The notes under the pieces were generated by a model, which had not been told where the DNA came from, searched no databases, and worked only from the letters and a program-made list of their open reading frames with translations. Below are positions 9,538 to 17,979 of a stretch of 58,071 nt of DNA, one piece after another; positions within the stretch are counted from its first letter, which is position 1; the number at the start of each line of letters is the position of its first letter. Both the position numbers and the translations under genes were made by a program. Origin of the DNA: an uncultured Kangiellaceae bacterium (lineage in GTDB: Bacteria > Pseudomonadota > Gammaproteobacteria > Enterobacterales > Kangiellaceae); assembly GCA_905479925.1 (NCBI GenBank), contig CAJQOL010000134.1, positions 1 to 58,071 on the forward strand, written 5' to 3'.

Positions 9538-10749
9538 TTAGAAGAGTTCAATATTATCATCAGAGCTATTATCAGGCTTTGAATCTATAACCTTTTGTGA
9601 TTGTTCAAAATTACTTAAAATGTGTTCTTGATTGATTATCAGCGACTTTAAGTCCGTCATGGTTAAGCTTAAAACATCTCTAATTTCTTGCCCCGCGTCT
9701 AAATTAGAGACCAAATCATTCGCCAATTCGTCAATTCTTTCTAGTAAAAAATCCTCTTGATCTTCATCTAACCCCATACGCAATAGTTGACTGTGAACTT
9801 CTAGCAGCTGTTTGTCCGCCTTCCCTTTGCCTTCTCGGCGATTACTAATGATGGTGGCACCCAAATGATACAGATAACGCCTAATGTTCATGAAAGAGCT
9901 AAGCATATCTTCATTTTGCTGGTTTAAGGATAACTTGGTCTCGATGGCACTTAACTTAACATTCGCAGCTGAAACCAGCACCGGTAGAATATCCTTCATT
10001 CGGCCGTAACGATCAGCCTCCTCTATAGGCATATTACGAACTAACAGACTAACGCGTGGATAATTCACGATGGTCTGATGGCCAAAATCAACAAAACGGA
10101 CACTATGATCAGACATTTCAAGGAGTTCTTTTTCGATCGGACTGACATCAAGATCAGATGCAAACCATTGGATATTATTGGCTACTCTAACCATTGCACA
10201 GGCGCCAAGGTCGAATCGAGCCGCGCATTCAAACAGCCCAAACATAAGCTCTTCTAGGGAATCAAAGCTTAAACTCTTTTCTAAAAATTGCATGGCCAGA
10301 CCTAACTCGCTGCTACCTGTAAGTGCGGTAACAGCTGCCTGCTGCGCCATTTGAAACTGGTCAACTAACTCCTTTCTTTGGTGTTGGAACTTTGATAACA
10401 CCGCAATTTTAGCCTTTAAATTATCTGACTCGAATGGCTTGGATAAGTAGTCGTCACCACCGACTTCATACCCTTTCATCCTCTCTTCTAAAGAGGAGTG
10501 AGCGGAAAGGAAAATGACAGGGATATGCTTTGTAGCTTCTAACTGACGTAATTTCTCACAGGTTTGGTAACCATTAATACCAGGCATTTCGACATCAAGG
10601 ATAATGACATCAGGGTTGACCTCTGGTGCTTTTTCAATACCTTGTTCACCCGAATTGGCGAAAACTACGGTACTTTGTTCCGACACTAAAGCTTTTGTTA
10701 TGACTTTTTGAATGAACGGATCATCATCAATAGCCAAAATAGTTATCAT
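9538..10749 (-). CDS. response regulator with REC domain and unassigned C-terminal half
   Basis: 403 residues from the ATG at 10749; a TTG four codons upstream is possible but the GGGA motif then lies too close. The REC domain (about residues 1-120) is complete: acidic pocket AIDDDPF, phospho-acceptor Asp in ILDVEMPGINGYQ, switch residues in VIFLSAHSS, and Lys in YLSKPFES. After a linker, residues 130-260 look like a GAF-type sensor fold (weak impression), and 260-403 are acidic and helical, likely coiled coil. There is no DNA-binding, GGDEF, EAL or kinase motif, so output is probably through protein contact. No partner kinase is next to it. It lies between murJ and rpsT, probably as a single gene. 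Function unknown. Confidence 0.85.
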   Translation of the reverse strand: MITILAIDDDPFIQKVITKALVSEQSTVVFANSGEQGIEKAPEVNPDVIILDVEMPGINGYQTCEKLRQLEATKHIPVIFLSAHSSLEERMKGYEVGGDDYLSKPFESDNLKAKIAVLSKFQHQRKELVDQFQMAQQAAVTALTGSSELGLAMQFLEKSLSFDSLEELMFGLFECAARFDLGACAMVRVANNIQWFASDLDVSPIEKELLEMSDHSVRFVDFGHQTIVNYPRVSLLVRNMPIEEADRYGRMKDILPVLVSAANVKLSAIETKLSLNQQNEDMLSSFMNIRRYLYHLGATIISNRREGKGKADKQLLEVHSQLLRMGLDEDQEDFLLERIDELANDLVSNLDAGQEIRDVLSLTMTDLKSLIINQEHILSNFEQSQKVIDSKPDNSSDDNIELF

Positions 10750-11128
10750 TGCAATTGCCAATCCCTTGAGTGAAAATTATTTTTGCTGCGCTGGTTAGGT
10801 TAATAAACAGAACGAGAGGTGTTTATTTAGCTTAGCTGTTTTTTGCAGAAAGAGAGCAATTTCTATTGTGAGAAGACGTTACAAACGTTCTAACTGCCCA
10901 AATCAGTAGCTTTAGCTGACGTCGGAAACTGAGCAATTTCAGCGGTTTCAAGAGCAATAACAACAGTAATTTTGCATATCGCTACTAGAAGATTAAATAA
11001 AACCCCAAATCCTCTATATTTGCTTGATATCCCCAATAAAAGGTTGTATATTCTCGCACCTAATTTTAGACCACTAGATGACCAGTATTAATAATCTGGT
11101 TTAACACTGATAATTTGGAGCAAAAGCC
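10750..11128. other. divergent control region between the response regulator and rpsT
   Basis: About 380 bases without a gene. The right part holds the rpsT promoter and leader. The left part is AT-rich and holds the response regulator's ribosome site (GGGA); I see no clear -35/-10 pair for it. Confidence 0.5.
11024..11052 (+). promoter_or_regulatory. rpsT promoter
   Basis: TTGATA (11024-11029), 17 bases, TATATT (11047-11052), followed by a C-rich discriminator (ctcgcacc) typical of ribosomal promoters. It implies a leader of about 70 bases before the TTG start. Confidence 0.65.
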
Positions 11129-11392
11129 TTGGCTAATATCAAATCCGCAAAAAAGCGTGCTCGTCAGGCTGAAGGCCGTCGCCAGCACAATGCAAGCCGT
11201 CGTTCTATGATGCGCACATACATGAAGAAAGTTATAGCAGCAATAGAATCTGGAAACAAAGAATCCGCTGTAGCAGCATACGCTGAAGCTGTCCCTGTTA
11301 TGGACGTTGCTGCTCAAAAAGGCTTAATTCACATGAATAAAGCTGCTAGACATAAAAGTCGTTTTAACGCTCAAATTAGGGCTATGGCATAG
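11129..11392 (+). CDS. rpsT: 30S ribosomal protein S20
   Basis: 87 residues, the family length. S20 binds 16S rRNA early in 30S assembly. The sequence [13 protein letters not shown] at the start and [16 protein letters not shown] near the end are diagnostic. The start codon is TTG (11129), with TTTGGAGC as ribosome site 8-9 bases before. E. coli rpsT also begins with UUG, and this weak start is known to matter for S20 autoregulation, so the codon is probably meaningful. The gene has its own promoter and terminator. Confidence 0.97.
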   Translation: MANIKSAKKRARQAEGRRQHNASRRSMMRTYMKKVIAAIESGNKESAVAAYAEAVPVMDVAAQKGLIHMNKAARHKSRFNAQIRAMA

Positions 11393-11421
11393 TACATACC
11401 CAGCTAATTTAGCGCTAAAAC

Positions 11422-11450
11422 AAAAAAACCGCTCTTTTAGCGGTTTTTTT
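11422..11450. terminator. rho-independent terminator between rpsT and obgE
   Basis: Stem aaaccgct / agcggttt with loop ctttt, followed by seven T on the plus strand and by a T-run on the minus strand too. It can therefore serve both rpsT and obgE. Confidence 0.9.
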
Positions 11451-11462
11451 ATGCCTATTTTT

Positions 11463-11526
11463 TAGTGGTTTGACAAATTAATGACTCGGTAAATTAGTGG
11501 TTTAGCAAATCAGTGGTTAGGCAAGA
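11463..11526. repeat. four degenerate 16-bp tandem units between rpsT and obgE
   Basis: Units at 11463, 11479, 11495 and 11511, all 16 bases. The first and third (tagtggtttgacaaat, tagtggtttagcaaat) differ at two places; the second and fourth are more diverged. Confidence 0.7.
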
Positions 11527-11580
11527 CTTGAAGGAAAGCGTAACCCAAACAAGCAAATTTAGTGCGGTTCAAAAAAGATG

Positions 11581-12678
<1,098 letters not shown>

Positions 12679-12731
12679 TTACTAAGCCCAGACCTATTTT
12701 ATATCAGAGCAATAATAGCATTTTACAAACG

Positions 12732-12762
12732 AAAAAAGCCCCGACATGAATCGGAGCTTTTT
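12732..12762 (-). terminator. terminator of the rplU-rpmA operon
   Basis: On the minus strand AAAAAGCTCCGA, loop TTCATG, TCGGGGCTTTTTT: a seven-pair stem with one mismatch and a T-run, 70 bases after rpmA. Confidence 0.85.
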
Positions 12763-12830
12763 AATAATAGACTAGACTAGCGACTTAAGACTAACTATGA
12801 ATCAATCATAAGTTAGTAAAAGTGTCTATT

Positions 12831-13088
12831 TTAGTGAACTAAAATGCTCACAGTTTTGCGGTTTGACTGACCTTTAACTTCAAATTTCACTTCGCCATCG
12901 GCTTTTGCGAAAAGAGTATGGTCACGACCAATTCCAACATTAGTTCCAGGGTGGAAACGAGTACCACGTTGACGAACAATAATGCTTCCCGCAGAAACAG
13001 TTTCACCGCCGAAACGCTTAACGCCAAGACGTTTACTTTCTGAATCGCGACCGTTACGGGTACTACCACCAGCTTTCTTATGTGCCAT
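12831..13088 (-). CDS. rpmA: 50S ribosomal protein L27
   Basis: 85 residues, the family length. The N-terminus [19 protein letters not shown], which reaches the peptidyl transferase centre, and [15 protein letters not shown] are diagnostic. There is no N-terminal extension of the kind cleaved by Prp in Firmicutes. It follows rplU by 68 bases and ends at a terminator, the conserved rplU-rpmA operon. Confidence 0.98.
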   Translation of the reverse strand: MAHKKAGGSTRNGRDSESKRLGVKRFGGETVSAGSIIVRQRGTRFHPGTNVGIGRDHTLFAKADGEVKFEVKGQSNRKTVSILVH

Positions 13089-13156
13089 TTTATCTCTCCA
13101 AAACCAATCTAAAATTAGAGCAAGGTTGAAACTTGCTATAACTTATAAAATTCTTG

Positions 13157-13468
13157 TTATTTACTGATGTTTGTAATCTTAACTTCAGTAAACCATTGAC
13201 GATGCCCCATTTGCTTGCGGCTGTGCTTACGACGCTTAAACTTAACAATTTTAATTTTCTTGCCACGCCCTTGCTCAACAACTTCACCAGATACCTTTGC
13301 AGAATCAAGATAAGGTGCGCCCAAAGCTAAATCTTCGCCTTCACCAACCATCAATACTTTATCAAAATCAATAGTTGCACCTTTTTCAAGGTCAATTTTT
13401 TCTAGGCGAACAACTTGCCCTTCTTTTACTCGGTGCTGTTTACCACCACTTTGAATCACCGCGTACAT
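13157..13468 (-). CDS. rplU: 50S ribosomal protein L21
   Basis: 103 residues from the ATG at 13468, the same length as E. coli L21. The frame extends 16 codons further upstream, but [14 protein letters not shown] is the family start and GGAGAG lies 9 bases before it. Other landmarks are [14 protein letters not shown] and the C-terminus TEVKITNI. L21 binds 23S rRNA near L20. First gene of rplU-rpmA, divergent from ispB as in E. coli and Pseudomonas. Confidence 0.97.
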   Translation of the reverse strand: MYAVIQSGGKQHRVKEGQVVRLEKIDLEKGATIDFDKVLMVGEGEDLALGAPYLDSAKVSGEVVEQGRGKKIKIVKFKRRKHSRKQMGHRQWFTEVKITNISK

Positions 13469-13601
13469 AGCGACACTCTCTCCGTCAAAATATTTAATAT
13501 GTTCAATAACATACAAATTAGGTTTTTCAATTTTGCGTTGCTTCTAACCTGCAAAATTGCTAGCGATCCCCTAAGCTTCAAACAGGGAATCCCTTAAATT
13601 A

Positions 13602-13638
13602 GGGCGCGCATTTTAAGTCATTAGCCCCCTCCTAGCAA
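13602..13638 (-). promoter_or_regulatory. rplU promoter with GC-rich discriminator
   Basis: Minus strand TTGCTA (13638-13633), 17 bases, TAAAAT (13615-13610), then GCGCGCCC. A GC-rich discriminator after the -10 is typical of stringently controlled ribosomal promoters. The rpsP promoter at 34083 has the same TAAAATGCGCG core. Confidence 0.62.
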
Positions 13639-13728
13639 GTATTAATAAGATAAAAGCGCATTTTTTATTGAACTTCTATCAATTTCTTACTGGTTAACAA
13701 GAGTTAACGTAAAAATCTGACATTTTTC

Positions 13729-13757
13729 TTGACCCTAAGTCACGCAAACAATAGCAT
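13729..13757 (+). promoter_or_regulatory. candidate ispB promoter
   Basis: TTGACC (13729-13734), 17 bases, TAGCAT (13752-13757), about 75 bases before the TTG start of ispB. The rest of the 365-base gap 13469-13833 shows no gene. Confidence 0.5.
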
Positions 13758-13833
13758 TCTCGCAATGTTTTGTAATCGCGCTCAAACCAATCAAGCGATT
13801 ACATTCTCTTTTCCAATAAACGAGTTTTAAACC

Positions 13834-14802
13834 TTGCCCGACATAAAAAAAATTACCCAATTAGTCGAAAAAGACTTTCAAGCGACCAATAAAGTCATTT
13901 TGGATCAACTGCATTCTGATGTGGCCCTAGTTAACCAATTAGGACATTATATCGTTGCGGCAGGCGGAAAGCGATTACGCCCGCTACTAGTACTAATGGT
14001 TACCAATGCACTTGGTTATAGCGGTACTAAACATCATGAAACCGCCGCTATTATTGAGTTTATTCATACCGCTACACTTCTTCACGATGATGTTGTTGAC
14101 GAAAGTGACCGCAGAAGAGGTCGAGAAACGGCCAATGCCTTATTCGGTAACGCCGCTAGTGTATTAGTTGGTGATTTTCTGTATTCACGCTCTTTTCAAA
14201 TGATGGTTGCAATTGACCGCATGGAAATAATGGCGATACTGTCGGATACAACCAACAAAATAGCAGAAGGTGAAGTACTGCAACTGATGAATTGCAATGA
14301 CCCTAACGCGACGGAGCAAAGCTACTTTAAAGTTATTGAACATAAAACAGCCATATTGTTCGCTGCCGCTTGCCGATTAGGCGCTATTATTGCGGACCAG
14401 CCGCAATATGCCGATGATTTACACCGATATGGGTTGCATTTAGGGTTGGCGTTTCAATTAATGGACGATGCCTTAGATTATACCGCTGATAGTGATGCGC
14501 TTGGAAAAAATGTCGGTGATGACTTGGCCGAAGGGAAGCCGACGTTACCGCTACTACATGCATTACAGAATGCCAACGAAGATGACGCGGCTCTAATTAG
14601 AGATTGTATTGTTAACGGCGGTCTAGAGCACTTGGAGAAAGTCCAGGGAATCATAAAACAAACTAAGGCAATCGAGTACACCATAGAAAAGGCTAATCAA
14701 GAGATTGAACAAGCTAAAAGCTTAATTTCAGCTCTACCTAAAAACCCTTATACTGAAGCATTATTTCAACTCGCCGAATTGGCGGTTGAGAGAAGCTCGT
14801 AA
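13834..14802 (+). CDS. ispB: octaprenyl diphosphate synthase (all-trans polyprenyl synthase)
   Basis: 322 residues (E. coli IspB 323). It extends farnesyl diphosphate with IPP to make the ubiquinone side chain. Both aspartate-rich motifs are present: LLHDDVVDESDRRRG (FARM) and FQLMDDALDYTADSDALGKNVGDDLAEGKPT (SARM region, given in the order seen and interrupted by no stop). The start is TTG at 13834: the residues after it align with the E. coli start and no ATG lies nearby. Ribosome site weak (ACGAG). Chain length (C40 versus C45) cannot be read from sequence by eye. The gene product uses IPP from the MEP pathway that ispH completes. Confidence 0.95.
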   Translation: MPDIKKITQLVEKDFQATNKVILDQLHSDVALVNQLGHYIVAAGGKRLRPLLVLMVTNALGYSGTKHHETAAIIEFIHTATLLHDDVVDESDRRRGRETANALFGNAASVLVGDFLYSRSFQMMVAIDRMEIMAILSDTTNKIAEGEVLQLMNCNDPNATEQSYFKVIEHKTAILFAAACRLGAIIADQPQYADDLHRYGLHLGLAFQLMDDALDYTADSDALGKNVGDDLAEGKPTLPLLHALQNANEDDAALIRDCIVNGGLEHLEKVQGIIKQTKAIEYTIEKANQEIEQAKSLISALPKNPYTEALFQLAELAVERSS

Positions 14803-14830
14803 ATAAAAAAATACCTGCAGGGAGATAAAG

Positions 14831-15247
14831 ATGTCATCAAAAGCTGATTTAATCCCTGTTCAAACCGAGGCGGAGTTTGACAAGTGCCAAAAATGCTTCG
14901 CCTCTAAATGCTGCCAATACATCACCGAACCCATCGAGACCCCTCGTTCAATAAGGGATTTTGATAATTTACTATGGCAAGTATCCCATACTAATATCCA
15001 TTGTTTTAAAGACAGTAATGGCTGGTATATAACAAGCTATGGTAGCTGCCAACACCTCGGACAGTCTGGTGAATGCCTTATTTATGATAAGCGTCCGTTT
15101 ATTTGTCGCGAGCATTCTAACTCTCATTGTGAATATGACCATGCTGAAGACGCTTTCTGCGAGCTTTATTTTAAGGATTATCAAGCATTTGATGAGTATT
15201 GTCGGCAACGCTTTAAAAGCTGGGACTCTCGCTTTTCAAAAAGTTAG
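14831..15247 (+). CDS. YkgJ-family cysteine cluster protein
   Basis: 138 residues with 12 or so cysteines. The N-terminal cluster Cys19, Cys22, Cys27, Cys28 (CxxC-x4-CC) followed by GSCQHLGQSGECLIYDKRPFICREH is the signature of the CxxCxxCC/YkgJ family (formerly UPF0153), thought to bind zinc or an Fe-S cluster. The role is unknown; some relatives are linked to metal handling. Start ATG with GGGAG about 6 bases upstream. It follows ispB by 28 bases and may be co-transcribed. The final part (YFKDYQAFDEYCRQRF) is helical. Confidence 0.8.
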   Translation: MSSKADLIPVQTEAEFDKCQKCFASKCCQYITEPIETPRSIRDFDNLLWQVSHTNIHCFKDSNGWYITSYGSCQHLGQSGECLIYDKRPFICREHSNSHCEYDHAEDAFCELYFKDYQAFDEYCRQRFKSWDSRFSKS

Positions 15248-15356
15248 AAAAAAAGCCAAATTCTTTGCTAGTTTACCTCATTTTTATTTGTTAGAATGCC
15301 GCTCAATTTTTAGCCAAGTCAAAAATTGACCATTACCGGTCAAAACGGAGTCAACA

Positions 15357-16901
15357 TTGGACAATTCAGCCGTGCAACATTTAAACCTTACTAGCTCTCA
15401 ACTTATAGACCACGCGGTAGAACGTAAAGAGGGCGTAATCGCTGCTACAGGTGCTCTTAGCGTTGTGACAGGCGCTAGAACAGGACGTTCACCTAACGAC
15501 CGATTTATTGTTAAAGAAGCTTCAACTGAAAACGATATTGACTGGGGTAATATCAACAGACCTATATCTGAAGACAAATTTAACGCACTTTGGGATAGAG
15601 TTGACAATTACTTGTCAGAAAAAGATGCCTTCTTCGTATCTCAATTGCATGTAGGCTCTGATCCAGAACACTACATTCCAGTAAACGTTAGAACTGAAAC
15701 TGCTTGGCAAAACCTTTTTGGACAAAATCTTTTTATACGTCCAGAGACATACAACTCCTCGGACAAGAGCGAATGGCAAATACTAAACGCAGCTCATTTC
15801 GCATGTGATCCTGAGCGTGATGGTGTCAATAGCGATGGCACCGTGATTATTAATTTTGGTCAACGCAAAGTTCTTATCGCTGGTATGCGTTACGCTGGCG
15901 AAATGAAGAAAGCGATGTTTTCAGTACAAAATTTTCTACTCCCAGCTAAAGACGTACTTCCAATGCACTGTGCCGCGAATACAGACGGAAAAGGTGATGT
16001 AACGTTATTTTTCGGTTTGTCGGGTACAGGAAAAACAACCCTTTCAGCGGATCCTTCACGTTACTTAATTGGCGACGATGAGCATGGTTGGGGAGTAGGT
16101 ACCGTCTTCAATATCGAAGGTGGCTGTTACGCTAAAACCATTGACCTTTCTCAGAAAAACGAGCCTGTAATTTGGAATGCTATTAAAAAAGGCACCATCA
16201 TCGAGAACGTTGTTTTAAATGAGCAAGGCGACGCTGATTATACCGATACTACTCATAGCCAAAATGGTCGAGCAGGATACCCGAGAGAACACATTGAATT
16301 AATGGTAGAAGAAAATCGCGCTGGTGAGCCAAGCGCTGTTATCTTTTTAACCTGTGATTTAACCGGTGTATTACCTCCTGTTTCTGTATTAACTAAAGAA
16401 GCAGCGGCTTACCACTTCTTGAGTGGCTACACGGCTAAAGTTGGTTCAACGGAAATTGGTTCAACTGCAGCTATTGAATCGACCTTTTCAACATGCTTTG
16501 GTGCGCCGTTCTTCCCAAGACCTGCTGGCGTTTACGCAGAATTATTGATGAAGCGAATCGTTGCAAACGAAGCAAAAGTTTACTTAGTTAATACCGGTTG
16601 GACAGGTGGAACCTATTCCAATGGCGGAAAACGTTTCAGCATTCCTACAACACGAGCAGTTATTAGCGCAGTTCAATCTGGCGCTCTTGCTGACTGTGAA
16701 ACAACACACATCGAACAGCTAAATCTAGATGTGCCGGTTGCCGTTGAAGGTGTTGACAGTGACTTACTGATCCCTAGAAAAACCTGGGAAGATGGCGACG
16801 CCTACGACGCAGAAGCTAAAGCAGTTGCAAAATTGTTTGCCGATAACTTTGCTAAGTTTGATGTTTCTGAAGAAATAAAGAACGCAGGCCCGAAAGCCTA
16901 G
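15357..16901 (+). CDS. pckA: phosphoenolpyruvate carboxykinase (ATP)
   Basis: 514 residues, somewhat shorter at the N-terminus than E. coli Pck (540). Converts oxaloacetate and ATP to PEP and CO2, the entry to gluconeogenesis. Kinase-1a P-loop [15 protein letters not shown] lies near residue 220, kinase-2 LIGDDEHGW follows, and [12 protein letters not shown] near the N-terminus and [16 protein letters not shown] near the C-terminus are typical of the ATP-dependent class. The start is TTG at 15357 with GGAG 7 bases before. A strong terminator follows. Its presence suggests growth on amino acids or organic acids (inference). Confidence 0.97.
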   Translation: MDNSAVQHLNLTSSQLIDHAVERKEGVIAATGALSVVTGARTGRSPNDRFIVKEASTENDIDWGNINRPISEDKFNALWDRVDNYLSEKDAFFVSQLHVGSDPEHYIPVNVRTETAWQNLFGQNLFIRPETYNSSDKSEWQILNAAHFACDPERDGVNSDGTVIINFGQRKVLIAGMRYAGEMKKAMFSVQNFLLPAKDVLPMHCAANTDGKGDVTLFFGLSGTGKTTLSADPSRYLIGDDEHGWGVGTVFNIEGGCYAKTIDLSQKNEPVIWNAIKKGTIIENVVLNEQGDADYTDTTHSQNGRAGYPREHIELMVEENRAGEPSAVIFLTCDLTGVLPPVSVLTKEAAAYHFLSGYTAKVGSTEIGSTAAIESTFSTCFGAPFFPRPAGVYAELLMKRIVANEAKVYLVNTGWTGGTYSNGGKRFSIPTTRAVISAVQSGALADCETTHIEQLNLDVPVAVEGVDSDLLIPRKTWEDGDAYDAEAKAVAKLFADNFAKFDVSEEIKNAGPKA

Positions 16902-16917
16902 TCGTTCATCGAATAAT

Positions 16918-16947
16918 AAAAAAGGGGAGTTATTACTCCCCTTTTTT
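16918..16947 (+). terminator. pckA terminator
   Basis: Stem aggggagt / actcccct with loop tatt, flanked by A- and T-runs, 17 bases after the pckA stop. It could also act on minus-strand transcripts. Confidence 0.93.
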
Positions 16948-17008
16948 ATGTCTGCGATTCGCTCAGATTAGATGCCTGACGAAGTCGACTAAACGGTATT
17001 AAATCTTA

Positions 17009-17287
17009 CTATGAGCGCTCGGTAACTTCGAGTAAGTGATAGCCAAATTGTGTTTTAACTGGGCCGTGAACAACTCCAACTTCACCATTAAAACAAACAC
17101 TATCAAACTCCGGCACCATTGCGCCCGGACCAAAAGAACCTAAATCCCCCCCGCTTCGTCCCGATGGACAGCTGGAGTGTTGTTTAGCAGCTTCGGCGAA
17201 ATCAGTACCGTCAGCAATTTGCTGTTTAAGTTCATTACATTTATCTTCACTATCGACCAAAATATGTCGCGCTGTAGCTGTTGCCAT
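17009..17287 (-). CDS. ppiC: parvulin-type peptidyl-prolyl isomerase
   Basis: 92 residues from the ATG at 17287 with AAGGGG 6 bases before; an upstream ATG at 17311 would overlap that ribosome site. The size and sequence match E. coli PpiC (93 residues): ARHILVDSED, SCPSGRSGGDLGSFGPGAMVPEFD and the ending TQFGYHLLEV. A single parvulin domain without signal peptide, so cytoplasmic. Monocistronic in appearance. Confidence 0.95.
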   Translation of the reverse strand: MATATARHILVDSEDKCNELKQQIADGTDFAEAAKQHSSCPSGRSGGDLGSFGPGAMVPEFDSVCFNGEVGVVHGPVKTQFGYHLLEVTERS

Positions 17288-17328
17288 GGAATACCCCTTT
17301 TTATTATTCAACTAAGATTACTCTATTA

Positions 17329-17456
17329 TATACCCGTTCTACTTGAAGGTGCGTGTTTTAGTGCTCGCCTAGAATGACTAGCCAAAATATTTCATGCCTA
17401 AAATATGAAGGCGCATAGACTTGCTAAATCATGCACCTTCAAGTAGAACGGGTATA
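17329..17456. repeat. 128-bp element with 24-bp perfect terminal inverted repeats
   Basis: Left arm 17329-17352 begins tatacccgttctacttgaag; right arm 17433-17456 is its exact reverse complement. Pairing continues imperfectly inwards for about ten more bases, and ctctat/atagag lies just outside both ends. The interior (80 bases) has no gene. This looks like a MITE-like or palindromic intergenic repeat. I see no second copy in this window. Confidence 0.8.
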
Positions 17457-17602
17457 GAGTCAGTCAAAGTATACATTAACTAGCACCTGTGAAAAATGCT
17501 TAGAGAAAAAACATTCAGAGAACAAAATCTGCTTTGCGCACTAGACACTTAGTATCGATTAACCAATAATACGCAACAATAGAATTAACGGACAAACTAA
17601 CC

Positions 17603-17794
17603 ATGAAAGACGAGCTCATAATCCCCTGCCCAACCTGCAAGAAGAGTCAACGCTGGGCTGACTGCACCGAACACAAACCTTTTTGTTCCAAGCGTTGTCA
17701 GTTGATTGATTTAGGCGAGTGGGTCAACGAAAGCCATACTATTGCTGGCGAGTCAGTAATACTTCCTGAAGATGCTAATTCAGATCCTAATTAG
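17603..17794 (+). CDS. yacG: DNA gyrase inhibitor YacG (zinc finger)
   Basis: 63 residues (E. coli 65). Four zinc ligands Cys9, Cys12, Cys28 and Cys32 (CPTC and CSKRC), then IDLGEWVNESHTI, the conserved block that in E. coli YacG contacts GyrB and blocks DNA binding. In many gammaproteobacteria yacG follows coaE and pilD; here it stands alone next to the inverted-repeat element and convergent to recJ. Confidence 0.93.
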   Translation: MKDELIIPCPTCKKSQRWADCTEHKPFCSKRCQLIDLGEWVNESHTIAGESVILPEDANSDPN

Positions 17795-17874
17795 ATTATT
17801 GGATAAACTGCTTACTGCGGATATTCATGAAACTTAGTGAAACACTTGTAAAACTCATTCAATCGGCAGGTGTC

Positions 17875-17979
17875 TACTCACGAGAATTATACTCAAGCAA
17901 TGTCCACTCAAGCCATGTCTAATCGAGCAGAACCTGCTCAAAAAATATTTATTCAATAATTATCTGCTCAACAATTAGC
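17875..17979. repeat. seven degenerate 15-bp tandem units over the 3' end of recJ
   Basis: Unit starts 17875, 17890, 17905, 17920, 17935, 17950 and 17965, all 15 bases, with common core t.ctcaa. Units two and three (tactcaagcaatgtc, cactcaagccatgtc) differ at two positions. The recJ stop falls at the unit 5/6 junction, so the last ten or so recJ codons lie in the array. Confidence 0.8.

Noticed and set aside
11066-11317. Minus-strand frame overlapping rpsT
   Set aside because: Shadow of the S20 gene; cysteine-rich translation of the complementary strand.
17329-17456. Inverted repeat as a simple transcription terminator
   Set aside because: Arms are 80 bases apart and lack a T-run; symmetry is far longer than needed.
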